Shown one piece after another: positions 32,329-41,245 of a stretch of DNA of 56,967 bases. Both the position numbers and the translations under genes were made by a program. How positions within the stretch are numbered: position 1 is the stretch's first letter; each line of letters begins with the position of its first letter. Origin of the DNA: Kiritimatiellia bacterium (GTDB lineage: Bacteria > Verrucomicrobiota > Kiritimatiellia > RFP12 > UBA1067). The DNA is taken from contig JAGBZX010000030.1 of assembly GCA_017628025.1 (NCBI GenBank), positions 1 through 56,967 of the forward strand, written 5' to 3'. The notes under the pieces were generated by a model. The model was given only the letters and a program-made list of their open reading frames with translations. It searched no databases and was not told the origin of the DNA.

Positions 32329-33518
32329 TTTTTCCTCAATAATATCATTGTTTCAAAACGAGCGGTACGCGGAAACATATCAAACCAATCGGCTTTTTCT
32401 ACTTGATAACCACGAACCAATACACGTAAATCACGGACCAAAGTTGCAGGATCACAACTTACATAAAGAATATAACTAGCACCAAAGTTCAAAATACGCT
32501 CTGGGACACCCTTCTCAAGCCCTCCCCTTGGGGGATCTAGAATCAAGAATGTCCCATCTGATTGTTTAACTCTTTGGAAAAGAGAACGAACTTCTCCAGA
32601 AAGAAAACGCGCATTTTCTATTTTGTTTAAGATAGCATTTGATTGGGCAAACTTAACAGCCCGCCTACCTGACTCTATGCCAAATAATTCAAGATTTGTT
32701 GCCTTTGCTGCAACTATTCCTAAAACCCCAACACCACAATAAAGGTCTACTATGCGTTTTAATGGTAGCGACTTTGCTATCTCTTTAATAGTATTGGCAA
32801 GGTGATTGGCAACATCAACATTTATCTGATAAAACCCACCTGCAGGAACTTCGAAATCAAGCCCTGTTGTAGTTTCTTTTAAAACAACATCTGCCGATGG
32901 CTCACCTATCCACCACTTTACCCCAGTTTTATTCGTCCAACGAACAGTGAGAGTACCCTTTTTTAGCGTCTCTTTTCTGATACTTATTGGACCAGTGGTT
33001 AATAAAGTTTTAACAGTTTTGCGGATTTCTGGCAATGCCGCATTAATTTCAGGTCTAGCAAGAGGATCAAAAGGCGTATCTATTATTTTATGACATTTTT
33101 CTAGCATATAGCCAATTACTACATCGCCAGAATTAGTCAAATCATAATGATAAACAGCTTTGTTACGATAATTCAAACTAGGTCCAAATTCATGAACTCT
33201 TGAATAAATCGGCAAAGGAATTTTAGCTCTAGAGAAAAACTCTTCAAGCTGAGCAGCTTTAGCAGCTATCTCGCCTTTGCGCGAAAGAGATGCGTATACC
33301 ATGCCTGGAATTACAGAGGTCTCTTTAATACGTTCTGGCGATGGCTCTACAATTTCAACTAATCGTGCCTTTACGAAATTGCGTTTTTCTTCAATAATCT
33401 CAGCCTTTACTTGTTCTCCAGCCCAAGCACCAGGAACAAATACTACTCGACCATCACCGAGGCGCCCTAGACCATCCCCGCCGTAGACATTCTTAGCGAT
33501 GTAAACAGTAGATATCAT
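32325..33518 (-). CDS. RNA m5U methyltransferase (TrmA/RlmC/RlmD family), Fe-S cysteines absent
   Basis: 397 aa: an N-terminal TRAM domain (1-60), a central region, and a SAM-dependent methyltransferase core with VDLYCGVGVLGIVAA (motif I), LDPPRGGLEKG (motif IV) and YVSCDPATLVRDL, where the cysteine of SCDP is the catalytic nucleophile. It methylates uridine C5 in rRNA or tRNA. Most family members carry a CX5CX2C...C cluster just after the TRAM domain; here that stretch (about 65-95, SVIPGMVYASLSRKG) has no cysteine, so the Fe-S cluster is missing. The target (23S U747/U1939 or tRNA U54) cannot be told. It overlaps GH97 and miaB by 4 bases each. Confidence 0.85.
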   Translation of the reverse strand: MISTVYIAKNVYGGDGLGRLGDGRVVFVPGAWAGEQVKAEIIEEKRNFVKARLVEIVEPSPERIKETSVIPGMVYASLSRKGEIAAKAAQLEEFFSRAKIPLPIYSRVHEFGPSLNYRNKAVYHYDLTNSGDVVIGYMLEKCHKIIDTPFDPLARPEINAALPEIRKTVKTLLTTGPISIRKETLKKGTLTVRWTNKTGVKWWIGEPSADVVLKETTTGLDFEVPAGGFYQINVDVANHLANTIKEIAKSLPLKRIVDLYCGVGVLGIVAAKATNLELFGIESGRRAVKFAQSNAILNKIENARFLSGEVRSLFQRVKQSDGTFLILDPPRGGLEKGVPERILNFGASYILYVSCDPATLVRDLRVLVRGYQVEKADWFDMFPRTARFETMILLRKK

Positions 33519-35551
33519 TTATCTAGCTTGATAAATTTCACCGCAAAACCGCCGCCAGAGGCTAAGTCAAACTTGAGAATATCGCCGCGTTTAACCTTAA
33601 GTGTTTGGCAAATATAATGCTGTGGATTTTCTGAGCAATCAGGGGCGTCTTTAAAAATTTGAGCCTCCCAATTTTCGCCATCTAAAAATGATGTATTTAA
33701 ATCATAAGAACGCTTTTGTGAATTATTGATAGCAGCAACATACCAATTGCCGCTCTTGGTCTTTCGAGCTACACCTGCCATCGTATCAAGCGTAATATCT
33801 CCAGGAAGAGATTTTGTATCAGCCCAAACGACAGGGGTTTCTGCCATAAACTTAAAAGATTCTATATTTGCTTCATAATGTGTCGGACTATCACAAAGCA
33901 TTTGCAGTGGCGCCTCAAAAAGCGACATCATAGCTATCTGGCGGCAACGTGTTCCAATTGAACCAGGATAAGTGTTGTCTTTATTTACATATTTACCAAT
34001 TGGAAAGTTAAGCATAGCTCCAGGAGTATAATCCATAGCTCCTAATGTTTGGCGCATAAAAAACGCCCTAACATCGCTAAGCATAAAATCATAGTTATTG
34101 GAATACCATTTAGTCTGCTCTAACCCATGTATGCCTTCATAATTTAAGACATTAGGGAATGCTCTTGATAAACCTGTTGGTCTATGAACACCGTGATAAT
34201 CAATAACGAGTTTATGATTAGCGCAAGACTTAGCAAATTTCCAAAGGAAACGCTCGGCATCTGCATCAGCACGATCCATAAAATCAACCTTAAAGCCCTT
34301 AACTCCGAGTTTAGCAAAATGAGAGGCCACTTCGTCTTCTCGCCCATAGACTTGAGCCCATGCCATCCATAAAATAATTCCAACGCCTTTTTTATCAGCA
34401 TACGAAATTAAATGTGGAACATCAACGTCAGGATGAAACTTCCAAATATTTAACTTCTCACTCCAACCTTCATCAAAAATGACATACTCTATTTTGTTTT
34501 GCGAAGCAAAATCAATAAATCTTTCATAGGTTTTTGTATTACATCCACCGTTTTGAGGTATTTTCTTATTATCAAAACAGTTCCACCAATCCCAAGCAAC
34601 CTTGCCAGGCTTTACCCACGAAAAGTCAGAACGAGGTTCTGCTGGGCGAGCAAGCGCCATGATAAGATCATTCTCGCAAAACTTGTTTGGAGAGTCAGCA
34701 AGCATAAAGCAACGCCATGGAAATGATCTATTACCAGAAGTTTTAACAATATAATCTTCGCTTTCGATTATTTTGAGCCATCTACCACCCTCTTTAAGAT
34801 AGTCAATACCTTTTGCTCCCCATGTTGATCTAACTGTCTTTTTGGGGAAACGCTCAAATTTAGATTCAAATCTAGGCTCATCTATCTTTTGGTCGCGAAC
34901 AATATTCCACACTGGATAATCATAAACATCACTATCAGAAGCTACAACATATTTGCCTTCAATACTATAAACAAAAGGCATATACAAAATTCTCCTGTTC
35001 TTGGAGTTGATTGTATATATATCAATAGCGGGCATACTTCTTGCAACTTCTTCTTCATATCCTGCACCATCTGCAGAATAATACCAACATTGGGCGGATT
35101 TATTTGGAACGACTATATCAGCCTTCTCGTCGTCTATTGTAATCTCGTTGTCAAAATGAGTTCTAAACCTATAGGCAACACCATCATTGCGGGCAATTAA
35201 ATCGACACCCCAAACACCATTATCAGCCATCACCATTGTAGCAGAAAGATCTATCTTATCTTTCTTGTAAATGGCCATTGGCTCATAGCCTTTTAACGTG
35301 CGCTTAACTACACTTGTGAAATTATTTGTAGATAAAAGCCATTTTGCGTTAACCTTCAAACCAATCTCAGACTTGCCGACAACTAGCACGCCGTCACGAA
35401 AAACCTCATAAGAAAGAGGATTACTATAAAGACGAATCTCATTTCTACCATCGGGAGATTTAGCAGAAATTATTGATTTGTTTTGGCAACAGCCACTTAT
35501 CGCCGCAACCGCAGCGATAAGCATAAGAATTTTTATTTTTTTCATAGTCAT
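33515..35551 (-). CDS. GH97 glycoside hydrolase, retaining type (alpha-galactosidase-like), lipoprotein
   Basis: 678 aa. The N-terminus MKKIKILMLIAAVAAISGC is a lipoprotein signal, with the lipidated cysteine after ISG. Residues 25-270 are the GH97 N-terminal beta-sandwich (SPDGRNEIRLY, NDGVAYRF). The TIM barrel includes AWDWWN, DEGWSEK, GFKVDFMDR with D423 at the nucleophile position of retaining GH97s, and NYEGIHGLEQTKW (E472, possible acid/base); a C-terminal beta domain follows. Retaining GH97s are mostly alpha-galactosidases; inverting SusB-type lack this aspartate. GTGAG before an in-frame ATG at 35545 makes that start equally possible. It is 1 base downstream of the GH2 beta-galactosidase, so both probably work on one galactose-containing glycan. 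Confidence 0.87.
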   Translation of the reverse strand: MTMKKIKILMLIAAVAAISGCCQNKSIISAKSPDGRNEIRLYSNPLSYEVFRDGVLVVGKSEIGLKVNAKWLLSTNNFTSVVKRTLKGYEPMAIYKKDKIDLSATMVMADNGVWGVDLIARNDGVAYRFRTHFDNEITIDDEKADIVVPNKSAQCWYYSADGAGYEEEVARSMPAIDIYTINSKNRRILYMPFVYSIEGKYVVASDSDVYDYPVWNIVRDQKIDEPRFESKFERFPKKTVRSTWGAKGIDYLKEGGRWLKIIESEDYIVKTSGNRSFPWRCFMLADSPNKFCENDLIMALARPAEPRSDFSWVKPGKVAWDWWNCFDNKKIPQNGGCNTKTYERFIDFASQNKIEYVIFDEGWSEKLNIWKFHPDVDVPHLISYADKKGVGIILWMAWAQVYGREDEVASHFAKLGVKGFKVDFMDRADADAERFLWKFAKSCANHKLVIDYHGVHRPTGLSRAFPNVLNYEGIHGLEQTKWYSNNYDFMLSDVRAFFMRQTLGAMDYTPGAMLNFPIGKYVNKDNTYPGSIGTRCRQIAMMSLFEAPLQMLCDSPTHYEANIESFKFMAETPVVWADTKSLPGDITLDTMAGVARKTKSGNWYVAAINNSQKRSYDLNTSFLDGENWEAQIFKDAPDCSENPQHYICQTLKVKRGDILKFDLASGGGFAVKFIKLDK

Positions 35552-35552
35552 C

Positions 35553-38500
35553 TCACTTCTTTACAGGACGAGCGACTGGAGACATGCGCATTGTCCACGT
35601 AACACGATCATTAGGATTAAATAAATATTTACTAATTGGACGAGGTCCGCAAGAATTGCCGCCCAAGCCAGTTTGTCTTACGTCGAGTTTTAAGAAAATA
35701 TCATCTTTAAACTCTACGCTCTTGATGCGGCGAATTTCGCCACTCCAATGACGAGCCCATTCTAGATCTTGATCTGTGCAATGAAGCGCCTGCATAAATA
35801 GCGGCACATCTGCTTCGAAACGAACGCCTGCCCCGCTCTTATCAAGGAACTCTGCCCAACGAACATCGCTCTTATAACCGTTGTCCTGGGGACGAACATA
35901 GTCAACATACTGGTCTTTAACTTTTGAATTCCAAATACCAAGGAAGGAACCAGTGCAGCGGTCAATATAGTTCTCCCATGGGCCACGACCATAATAACGC
36001 ATCGTTTCTAGGTTACGCTGTAGTATCATAGAAAGGCCAAGGCGAGGAATAACTGGAGGCATCGTACCAAATGGTTTTACATCATTAGCGATATCAATAG
36101 AACCGTCCTTTGAGAAAGTCCAACGCGCCTCATGAACGAAACCAGCAGATTTAGAACCCTGAACGAGAGTTACTATTTTGATGCCATTTGAAATTACTTC
36201 AATAGGTTCGGGGTGATATTTAAGTTGTGAAAGGCCAGAATGATAAAAGTTATCTTTTGCCATTTTAGTATCTGGGTTTCTCATATACTTGTCATTATCG
36301 ACAAATGCTCTAAAACAAGTTAACTGAGGACCTGCCGCAATGCCTTTAGCGGGATCTACAATAACTTGAACACCACGCATCACAAGACGAGAAAGCGTGC
36401 CAGATTTGCGACAAAATATAGCCGTTGTGCGGCCCGAGCCAACTGTTACCGTCTTATCATCTTGGGTAATTACAACCTCTTGATCACCGTCAGCTACAAA
36501 TGTCTTTTTTACGCAATCTGAAAGTCTAATCTCATTTCTAGCAACAACCCACCCCTTGTCAGCCCAAGGCGTTGACTTGCGTGTTGTAGTAGTAAAATTA
36601 AGTATAACTTCAGATTTTTTATAAACGCTCTTATCTAACGCTAGTTCTGCATCAATATCGAAGCCTAGAGGGGCCTTCGAAAGAGGTTTAACATCAGGAA
36701 GATCAAGCTTACCTTCCTTTACAACGACACCATCAACAAGACACTTCCAAGTGCAGTCAAATTCTGCCGGCGAAGTAAAGCCGTAGCGATTTATTAGTTG
36801 AAGCTTGCCTGTAGCGTCCTTTTCTATGAAAATTGAACGATAGACGTGTCCAACTTCGATAAGTTTATCTGTCACATTTCTAAGTGGGCCAATGATACCA
36901 TTACAGCAGAACGGACCAAGATTGGGTTGATCATCAAAGTCACCACCGAAAGCTAAGAATCGCTTGCGAAGGCCTGTTTTTTCATCAATCTCATCAGTAT
37001 ATTTCCAGATTGCCTGGTCAATCCAATCCCAAATGCAACCGCCAAGCATACCAGCACGAGAGTAAACGATATCCCAGTATTCCTGAAGGTTTCCAATTGC
37101 ATTACCCATAGCATGAGCATATTCACACATAAAGTAAGGCTTACCAGGTGAATGCTGCGCTCTTTCAAGGCTTGGGTGAATTCTTTTCTTTGGCTTATCC
37201 GTTGGTTTTTCATCAAAGATAGTTAATCTTTCTTGGAGCCAAGCAATCGAAGGGTACATAGAGGAGTCAACATCGGCATCTTTATTGCCCTGTTCCCAAT
37301 GAATTGGACGCGAAAGAGGGTCTAAATCTCTAACAGCAGCATAAGCCTTACGGAAGCCATCTCCATGCCCAGTTTCGTTGCCTAGCGACCACATCGTGAT
37401 AGATGGAGTATTCTTAAATGCCTGAACGTGTCTTGCATTACGCTCAACAATTGTATGATCCCATTCACGGAAACGGCCTAAACCTCTATTTCCATAGCCT
37501 GGCTCATGGCCCTCTACATTTGCTTCTGCTACAACATAAAGTCCATAGCGGTCACAAAGATCATACCAAAGCCTGTGGTTAGGATAGTGAGATGTACGAA
37601 CTGTATCTATATTATAACGCTTCATAAGCGTTATGTCTTTAATCATATCCTCAATCGTGACGGTTCTACCATTATCAGGATTCGTCTCGTGTCTATTGAC
37701 GCCACGAAGCTTGACGGGGTTGCCGTTTATATAAAATATTTCACCAACAATCTTTTGCTCCTTAAAGCCAATTTTCTTCGTGCGAATATCACCGCCCTTG
37801 TTAAGAATAAGCGTGTAAAGATTTGGCTTCTCAGCTGACCAAAGAGCGACATTTTTAACTTCTTTCATCGCACTAGCAGATTCAGAAGTAAACTGCGCCA
37901 CTTTTGTATTTTCTGAATCGTAAAGCGCGCCGTTCCACTTTCCTTCAATGCCCTCAACAGAAATATAGCCTTTCTTGTAATCGGAAGAAAGCTGAGTTTT
38001 AACATTAAAATCCCAAATGCCGTCTTTAGGGCAGGACCATATAGAAACATCACGGAAAATACCGGAATAACGGAACATGTCTTGGTCTTCAAGAAAACTA
38101 CCATCGCACCACTTATAGACTCTTACAGCTATTGTGTTTTCTGATTTTTCTGAAACGAATTTTGTGATGTCAAATTCAGAAGCGAGTTTTGAATCTTCTG
38201 CATAACCAACAAGATTACCATTGACCCAAACATAAAAAGCACTACCAACACCTTCAAAACGAAGAATAGTCTTTCTACCTGCCCAATTTGCTGGAATAGT
38301 AAATTTACGACGATATGACGAAACAGGATTGAAATCGTGTTCTCTTGTAAACCTGTCTAAAATCTTAGCAAAATCAGCGTTAGAAGGATTGCTTGTATCA
38401 CGATGAGGATAAAGAACATTTGTGTAAATTGGCGCGCCAAAACCGCGCATCTCAACACAAGAAGGAACATCTATGAAGTCCCACTTTGAATCATCAAAAT

Positions 38501-38747
38501 CAACCGCCCAGAAATTATCTGTAACTTGCTTTGGGTTTCCGACCCAACGGAAACGCCAATTGCCATTAAGCGTCATTGTATACGGGCTAGAAGGCTCTAG
38601 CGCCTTAGTAAAGGCATTCTCCTCTGCTTGCAAAGGAACTGTATATGTACGAGCGGGTAAGCGATTTATTGAATTAACTTTTGGATTTTCCCAATCATTT
38701 GTAACTACCGCTACAGCAGTTAATATTATTGCTCCTATTGTTGTCAT
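35553..38747 (-). CDS. GH2 beta-galactosidase (LacZ type)
   Basis: 1064 aa, five-domain LacZ layout: sugar-binding jelly roll (SPYTMTLNGNWRFRW), immunoglobulin-like domains, TIM barrel and a C-terminal Bgal_small_N domain (about 790-1055). Acid/base E458 in WSLGNETGHGDG and nucleophile E542 in FMCEYAHAMGN are intact. The extreme N-terminus (MTTIGAIILTAVAVVTND) is short and hydrophobic, consistent with export. The ATG at 38747 is preferred over a GTG at 38750 because of AAGGAAG spacing. It heads a unit with GH97, an RNA methyltransferase, miaB and a glycosyltransferase. Hydrolysis of terminal beta-galactosides, for example from host or plant glycans, is the likely role. Confidence 0.92.
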   Translation of the reverse strand: MTTIGAIILTAVAVVTNDWENPKVNSINRLPARTYTVPLQAEENAFTKALEPSSPYTMTLNGNWRFRWVGNPKQVTDNFWAVDFDDSKWDFIDVPSCVEMRGFGAPIYTNVLYPHRDTSNPSNADFAKILDRFTREHDFNPVSSYRRKFTIPANWAGRKTILRFEGVGSAFYVWVNGNLVGYAEDSKLASEFDITKFVSEKSENTIAVRVYKWCDGSFLEDQDMFRYSGIFRDVSIWSCPKDGIWDFNVKTQLSSDYKKGYISVEGIEGKWNGALYDSENTKVAQFTSESASAMKEVKNVALWSAEKPNLYTLILNKGGDIRTKKIGFKEQKIVGEIFYINGNPVKLRGVNRHETNPDNGRTVTIEDMIKDITLMKRYNIDTVRTSHYPNHRLWYDLCDRYGLYVVAEANVEGHEPGYGNRGLGRFREWDHTIVERNARHVQAFKNTPSITMWSLGNETGHGDGFRKAYAAVRDLDPLSRPIHWEQGNKDADVDSSMYPSIAWLQERLTIFDEKPTDKPKKRIHPSLERAQHSPGKPYFMCEYAHAMGNAIGNLQEYWDIVYSRAGMLGGCIWDWIDQAIWKYTDEIDEKTGLRKRFLAFGGDFDDQPNLGPFCCNGIIGPLRNVTDKLIEVGHVYRSIFIEKDATGKLQLINRYGFTSPAEFDCTWKCLVDGVVVKEGKLDLPDVKPLSKAPLGFDIDAELALDKSVYKKSEVILNFTTTTRKSTPWADKGWVVARNEIRLSDCVKKTFVADGDQEVVITQDDKTVTVGSGRTTAIFCRKSGTLSRLVMRGVQVIVDPAKGIAAGPQLTCFRAFVDNDKYMRNPDTKMAKDNFYHSGLSQLKYHPEPIEVISNGIKIVTLVQGSKSAGFVHEARWTFSKDGSIDIANDVKPFGTMPPVIPRLGLSMILQRNLETMRYYGRGPWENYIDRCTGSFLGIWNSKVKDQYVDYVRPQDNGYKSDVRWAEFLDKSGAGVRFEADVPLFMQALHCTDQDLEWARHWSGEIRRIKSVEFKDDIFLKLDVRQTGLGGNSCGPRPISKYLFNPNDRVTWTMRMSPVARPVKK

Positions 38748-38756
38748 CACAATCTT

Positions 38757-38768
38757 CCTTTCCTAGTA
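38757..38768 (-). promoter_or_regulatory. Possible weak promoter of the GH2 unit
   Basis: Just after the M20 peptidase stop the minus strand reads AAATTTAATACTAGG, resembling the window's GATATAATAC core (TTTAAT in place of TATAAT). It lies about 15 bases before the GH2 start. No good -35 is visible, so the GH2 unit could equally be cotranscribed from potD. Confidence 0.35.
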
Positions 38769-38775
38769 TTAAATT

Positions 38776-40134
38776 TTAACATCCCATATATTGGTCTAGC
38801 GCAGAAAGAATTAGTTCGCCCCACTTTGAAGCTTTATCAAATTGTTCATATGAAAAGCTCTCATTAGGCGAATGAATAGCATCTTCTTTTTGCCCCCATC
38901 CAACTAAAAGCGGAGAAGCGCCAGATATACGCGAAAGCATCGATACACATGGAATTGACGCTCCCTCCCAAAGGAACCCAGCACCACGTGAATCAATTTC
39001 TTCTAAAACTCCCTCTGCCAATCTAAATAGTGGCGTATCGAGAGGTAACCTAAAGCCTTCTGAAAAACCTGAAGCGTCTTCAACCGAAAGTTTCATCCCT
39101 TGAGGACAATTCTTTTCAAGATGTGTTTTTACCGCCTCAAAGGCCGCTTTTGGAGACTGTCCTGGCACTAAACGCATTGAAATTTTAGCTAGGGCAAAAT
39201 TAGGTATTACTGTTTTTGAGCCAGGTCCACCATAACCAGAATGAACTCCATTAATTTCAATGGTTGGATGGAATGAATTTCTAACAACTAGACTTTTATT
39301 TTTCTCTCCACCACAAGGCTCACAACCAATATCCTCTTCTATTTGAGTCTTAGTTGGTGCAAATTTCTCTGCTAATTGAAGTTCTTGTTCAGTTGGCTCT
39401 TGGATGTGGTCTAAAAAGCCATCAACAGCAATTGCTCCATTCTTGTCGTGCAAGGTATTTAGCAGTTCTATTATCCCTTGCGCAGCGTTAGGTGCAACAC
39501 CACCGTAAATACCACTATGAAGATCGCGATTAGCACCAGTAAGCTTAATCGTAAAGTGAGTTACGCCTCTTAATCCAGCTATTACCGTAGGCTTTAATTC
39601 CGGTAGAGCAGTTGTATCACTTACTAAAAGAACATCTGCCTTTAGGCGGCGAGACATCATTTCTGCTACATGATAAATAATTTGCCCGCCAGATTCTTCT
39701 TGACCCTCAAGCAAAACTTTAATATTTACTTTAGATGTGGCATTGGCAGCTAAATAACGGCGCATTCCACAAAACAGCGCAAAAAACTGCCCTTTGTCAT
39801 CTTGTGCACCGCGGCAATATACGCGGCCATCCTTCTCTGTTGGCACAAATGGATCTGTCAGCCACAGTTCTAATGGATCTGGTGGCTGAACATCATAATG
39901 CCCGTAGATAAGAACGGTCGGCGCATCTTCTGCAACAATTCTCTCTGCATAGACACAAGGAGGACCATTCTCACCTTCGGGCAGAACTAGTTGAGCTGAA
40001 AAACCGATATCTGAAAACTTTGATTTAAACCACATTGCGGTTTCGACACAATCCTTAAGACAGGATGTATCGACCCCAATGCTTTTAAATTTTAAAAGTT
40101 CGAAATATTCGGATTTCTCAGCTTCAGTCATCAT
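38776..40134 (-). CDS. M20-family dinuclear zinc peptidase (dipeptidase-like)
   Basis: 452-aa cytoplasmic peptidase. Metal-site blocks: YGHYDVQPPDPLELW (first His and catalytic Asp), CRGAQDDKGQ (bridging Asp), EGQEESG (catalytic/metal Glu) and a late His in EDAIHSPNE. A dimerisation insert lies between about 180 and 310. The ATG overlaps the last base of the potD stop codon (TAATG), so the two are translationally coupled. Coupling of an M20 enzyme to a PotD-type binding protein suggests use of small peptides or amine conjugates, but this is inference. Confidence 0.88.
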   Translation of the reverse strand: MMTEAEKSEYFELLKFKSIGVDTSCLKDCVETAMWFKSKFSDIGFSAQLVLPEGENGPPCVYAERIVAEDAPTVLIYGHYDVQPPDPLELWLTDPFVPTEKDGRVYCRGAQDDKGQFFALFCGMRRYLAANATSKVNIKVLLEGQEESGGQIIYHVAEMMSRRLKADVLLVSDTTALPELKPTVIAGLRGVTHFTIKLTGANRDLHSGIYGGVAPNAAQGIIELLNTLHDKNGAIAVDGFLDHIQEPTEQELQLAEKFAPTKTQIEEDIGCEPCGGEKNKSLVVRNSFHPTIEINGVHSGYGGPGSKTVIPNFALAKISMRLVPGQSPKAAFEAVKTHLEKNCPQGMKLSVEDASGFSEGFRLPLDTPLFRLAEGVLEEIDSRGAGFLWEGASIPCVSMLSRISGASPLLVGWGQKEDAIHSPNESFSYEQFDKASKWGELILSALDQYMGC

Positions 40135-41180
40135 TACTTTGACTCCGTAGCTTTAATCCTGTCCCAAGCCTTTACGTAAAGATCGCGAACCTGAGGATTA
40201 TCGGTAAAGTCGCGAAGAACTTCGCCGCGCTTAAGCGTCTCAGCAGGAACAACGACCTTTTCCTTTACATCATCTTCAAGAGCTTCTAGCGCAGGTTTAA
40301 CAGGCATTGGTGCCATAACATATTCCATGTTGCGCTTGGCGATAGTTTCATCGTAAAGGAAGTTAATAAACTTGTGAGCGAGTTCTACATTCGGTGCTTC
40401 AGAACTTATGACCATTTCGTCACAAGCAATTACAAAGCCTTCACGAGGCAATACGAAACCTACATTTTCACTATCTTCCATTATCTGCGTCGAGTCGGAA
40501 GAATAGCCATGACCGACAAACCATTCAGCAGAGGCAACGGCTGTCTTATATTGTTCGTTATCAAATTTGGCGATATTACGCTTCCACTTAATTATCTGAT
40601 CTGCAGCAGCATTAATTTCATCAGGATTAGTCGTATTTATCGAATAGCCAAGATACTTCAATGCGCCACCTATTGTCTCTCGCATATCAGAGAGAAGTGC
40701 CATACGACCTTTCATCGCGTCAGTTTCAAAGACTTTCCATGTGTCAACTGGAACCGAGCCAACTTTGTCTTTACGGTAAGCAAAACCTGTATAAGTTACA
40801 GCGTATGGAACGTTGTAATCCATCTCCTTATCGAGAATAGCAGAATAATAAGCAGGATCAAAATTCTTCGCTACATTTGGCAAAAGGCTCTTATCAAGTT
40901 TGCGGACTAAACCGTTTTTGACCATAAGCTGAATCTGGTAAGAGCTAGGCATAATAATATCGTAGCCAGTGGAGCCTGCCTGAAGTTTAGCATACATTGA
41001 TTCATTAGAATCAAATGTATCTACTTCTACTGAACAACCAAAACGAGACTCAAATTCTGCGAGCACCTCAGGATCAATGTAATCTGCCCATGTGTACACA
41101 TGCAACACTGGTCCATTATTACCACATCCAGCCATTAGCCCTAACGCAGCAGATGCTGCTAACACCTTGAGTTTATTCAT
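40134..41180 (-). CDS. PotD-like spermidine/putrescine-binding lipoprotein
   Basis: 348 aa with a lipoprotein signal: hydrophobic LKVLAASAALGLMAGC, lipidated cysteine at about 19. The mature part begins VLHVYTWADYIDPEVLAEFE, typical of PotD/PotF, and contains YDIIMPSSYQIQLMVKNG, NVPYAVTYTGFAYR and a C-terminal FINFLYDETIAKRN. Such proteins deliver polyamines to PotABC. No potA, potB or potC is in the window. A GGGAGGGGG ribosome site lies 5-12 bases before the ATG. It is coupled to the M20 peptidase downstream. Confidence 0.88.
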   Translation of the reverse strand: MNKLKVLAASAALGLMAGCGNNGPVLHVYTWADYIDPEVLAEFESRFGCSVEVDTFDSNESMYAKLQAGSTGYDIIMPSSYQIQLMVKNGLVRKLDKSLLPNVAKNFDPAYYSAILDKEMDYNVPYAVTYTGFAYRKDKVGSVPVDTWKVFETDAMKGRMALLSDMRETIGGALKYLGYSINTTNPDEINAAADQIIKWKRNIAKFDNEQYKTAVASAEWFVGHGYSSDSTQIMEDSENVGFVLPREGFVIACDEMVISSEAPNVELAHKFINFLYDETIAKRNMEYVMAPMPVKPALEALEDDVKEKVVVPAETLKRGEVLRDFTDNPQVRDLYVKAWDRIKATESK

Positions 41181-41214
41181 TTTTACCCCCTCCCTTTTTT
41201 TCGTTTGTTTTTTA

Positions 41215-41240
41215 CCTGCCTAGGTTTCTTTTCCTAGCAC
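41215..41240 (-). other. Short hairpin in the potD leader
   Basis: On the minus strand TGCTAGG pairs with CCTAGGCA around an A-rich loop (one-base bulge), between the GH84-like stop at 41246 and the potD ribosome site. It is followed by an A-rich stretch, not T, so it is not an intrinsic terminator. It may separate expression of the two genes or regulate potD. Confidence 0.4.
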
Positions 41241-41245
41241 AGAAA

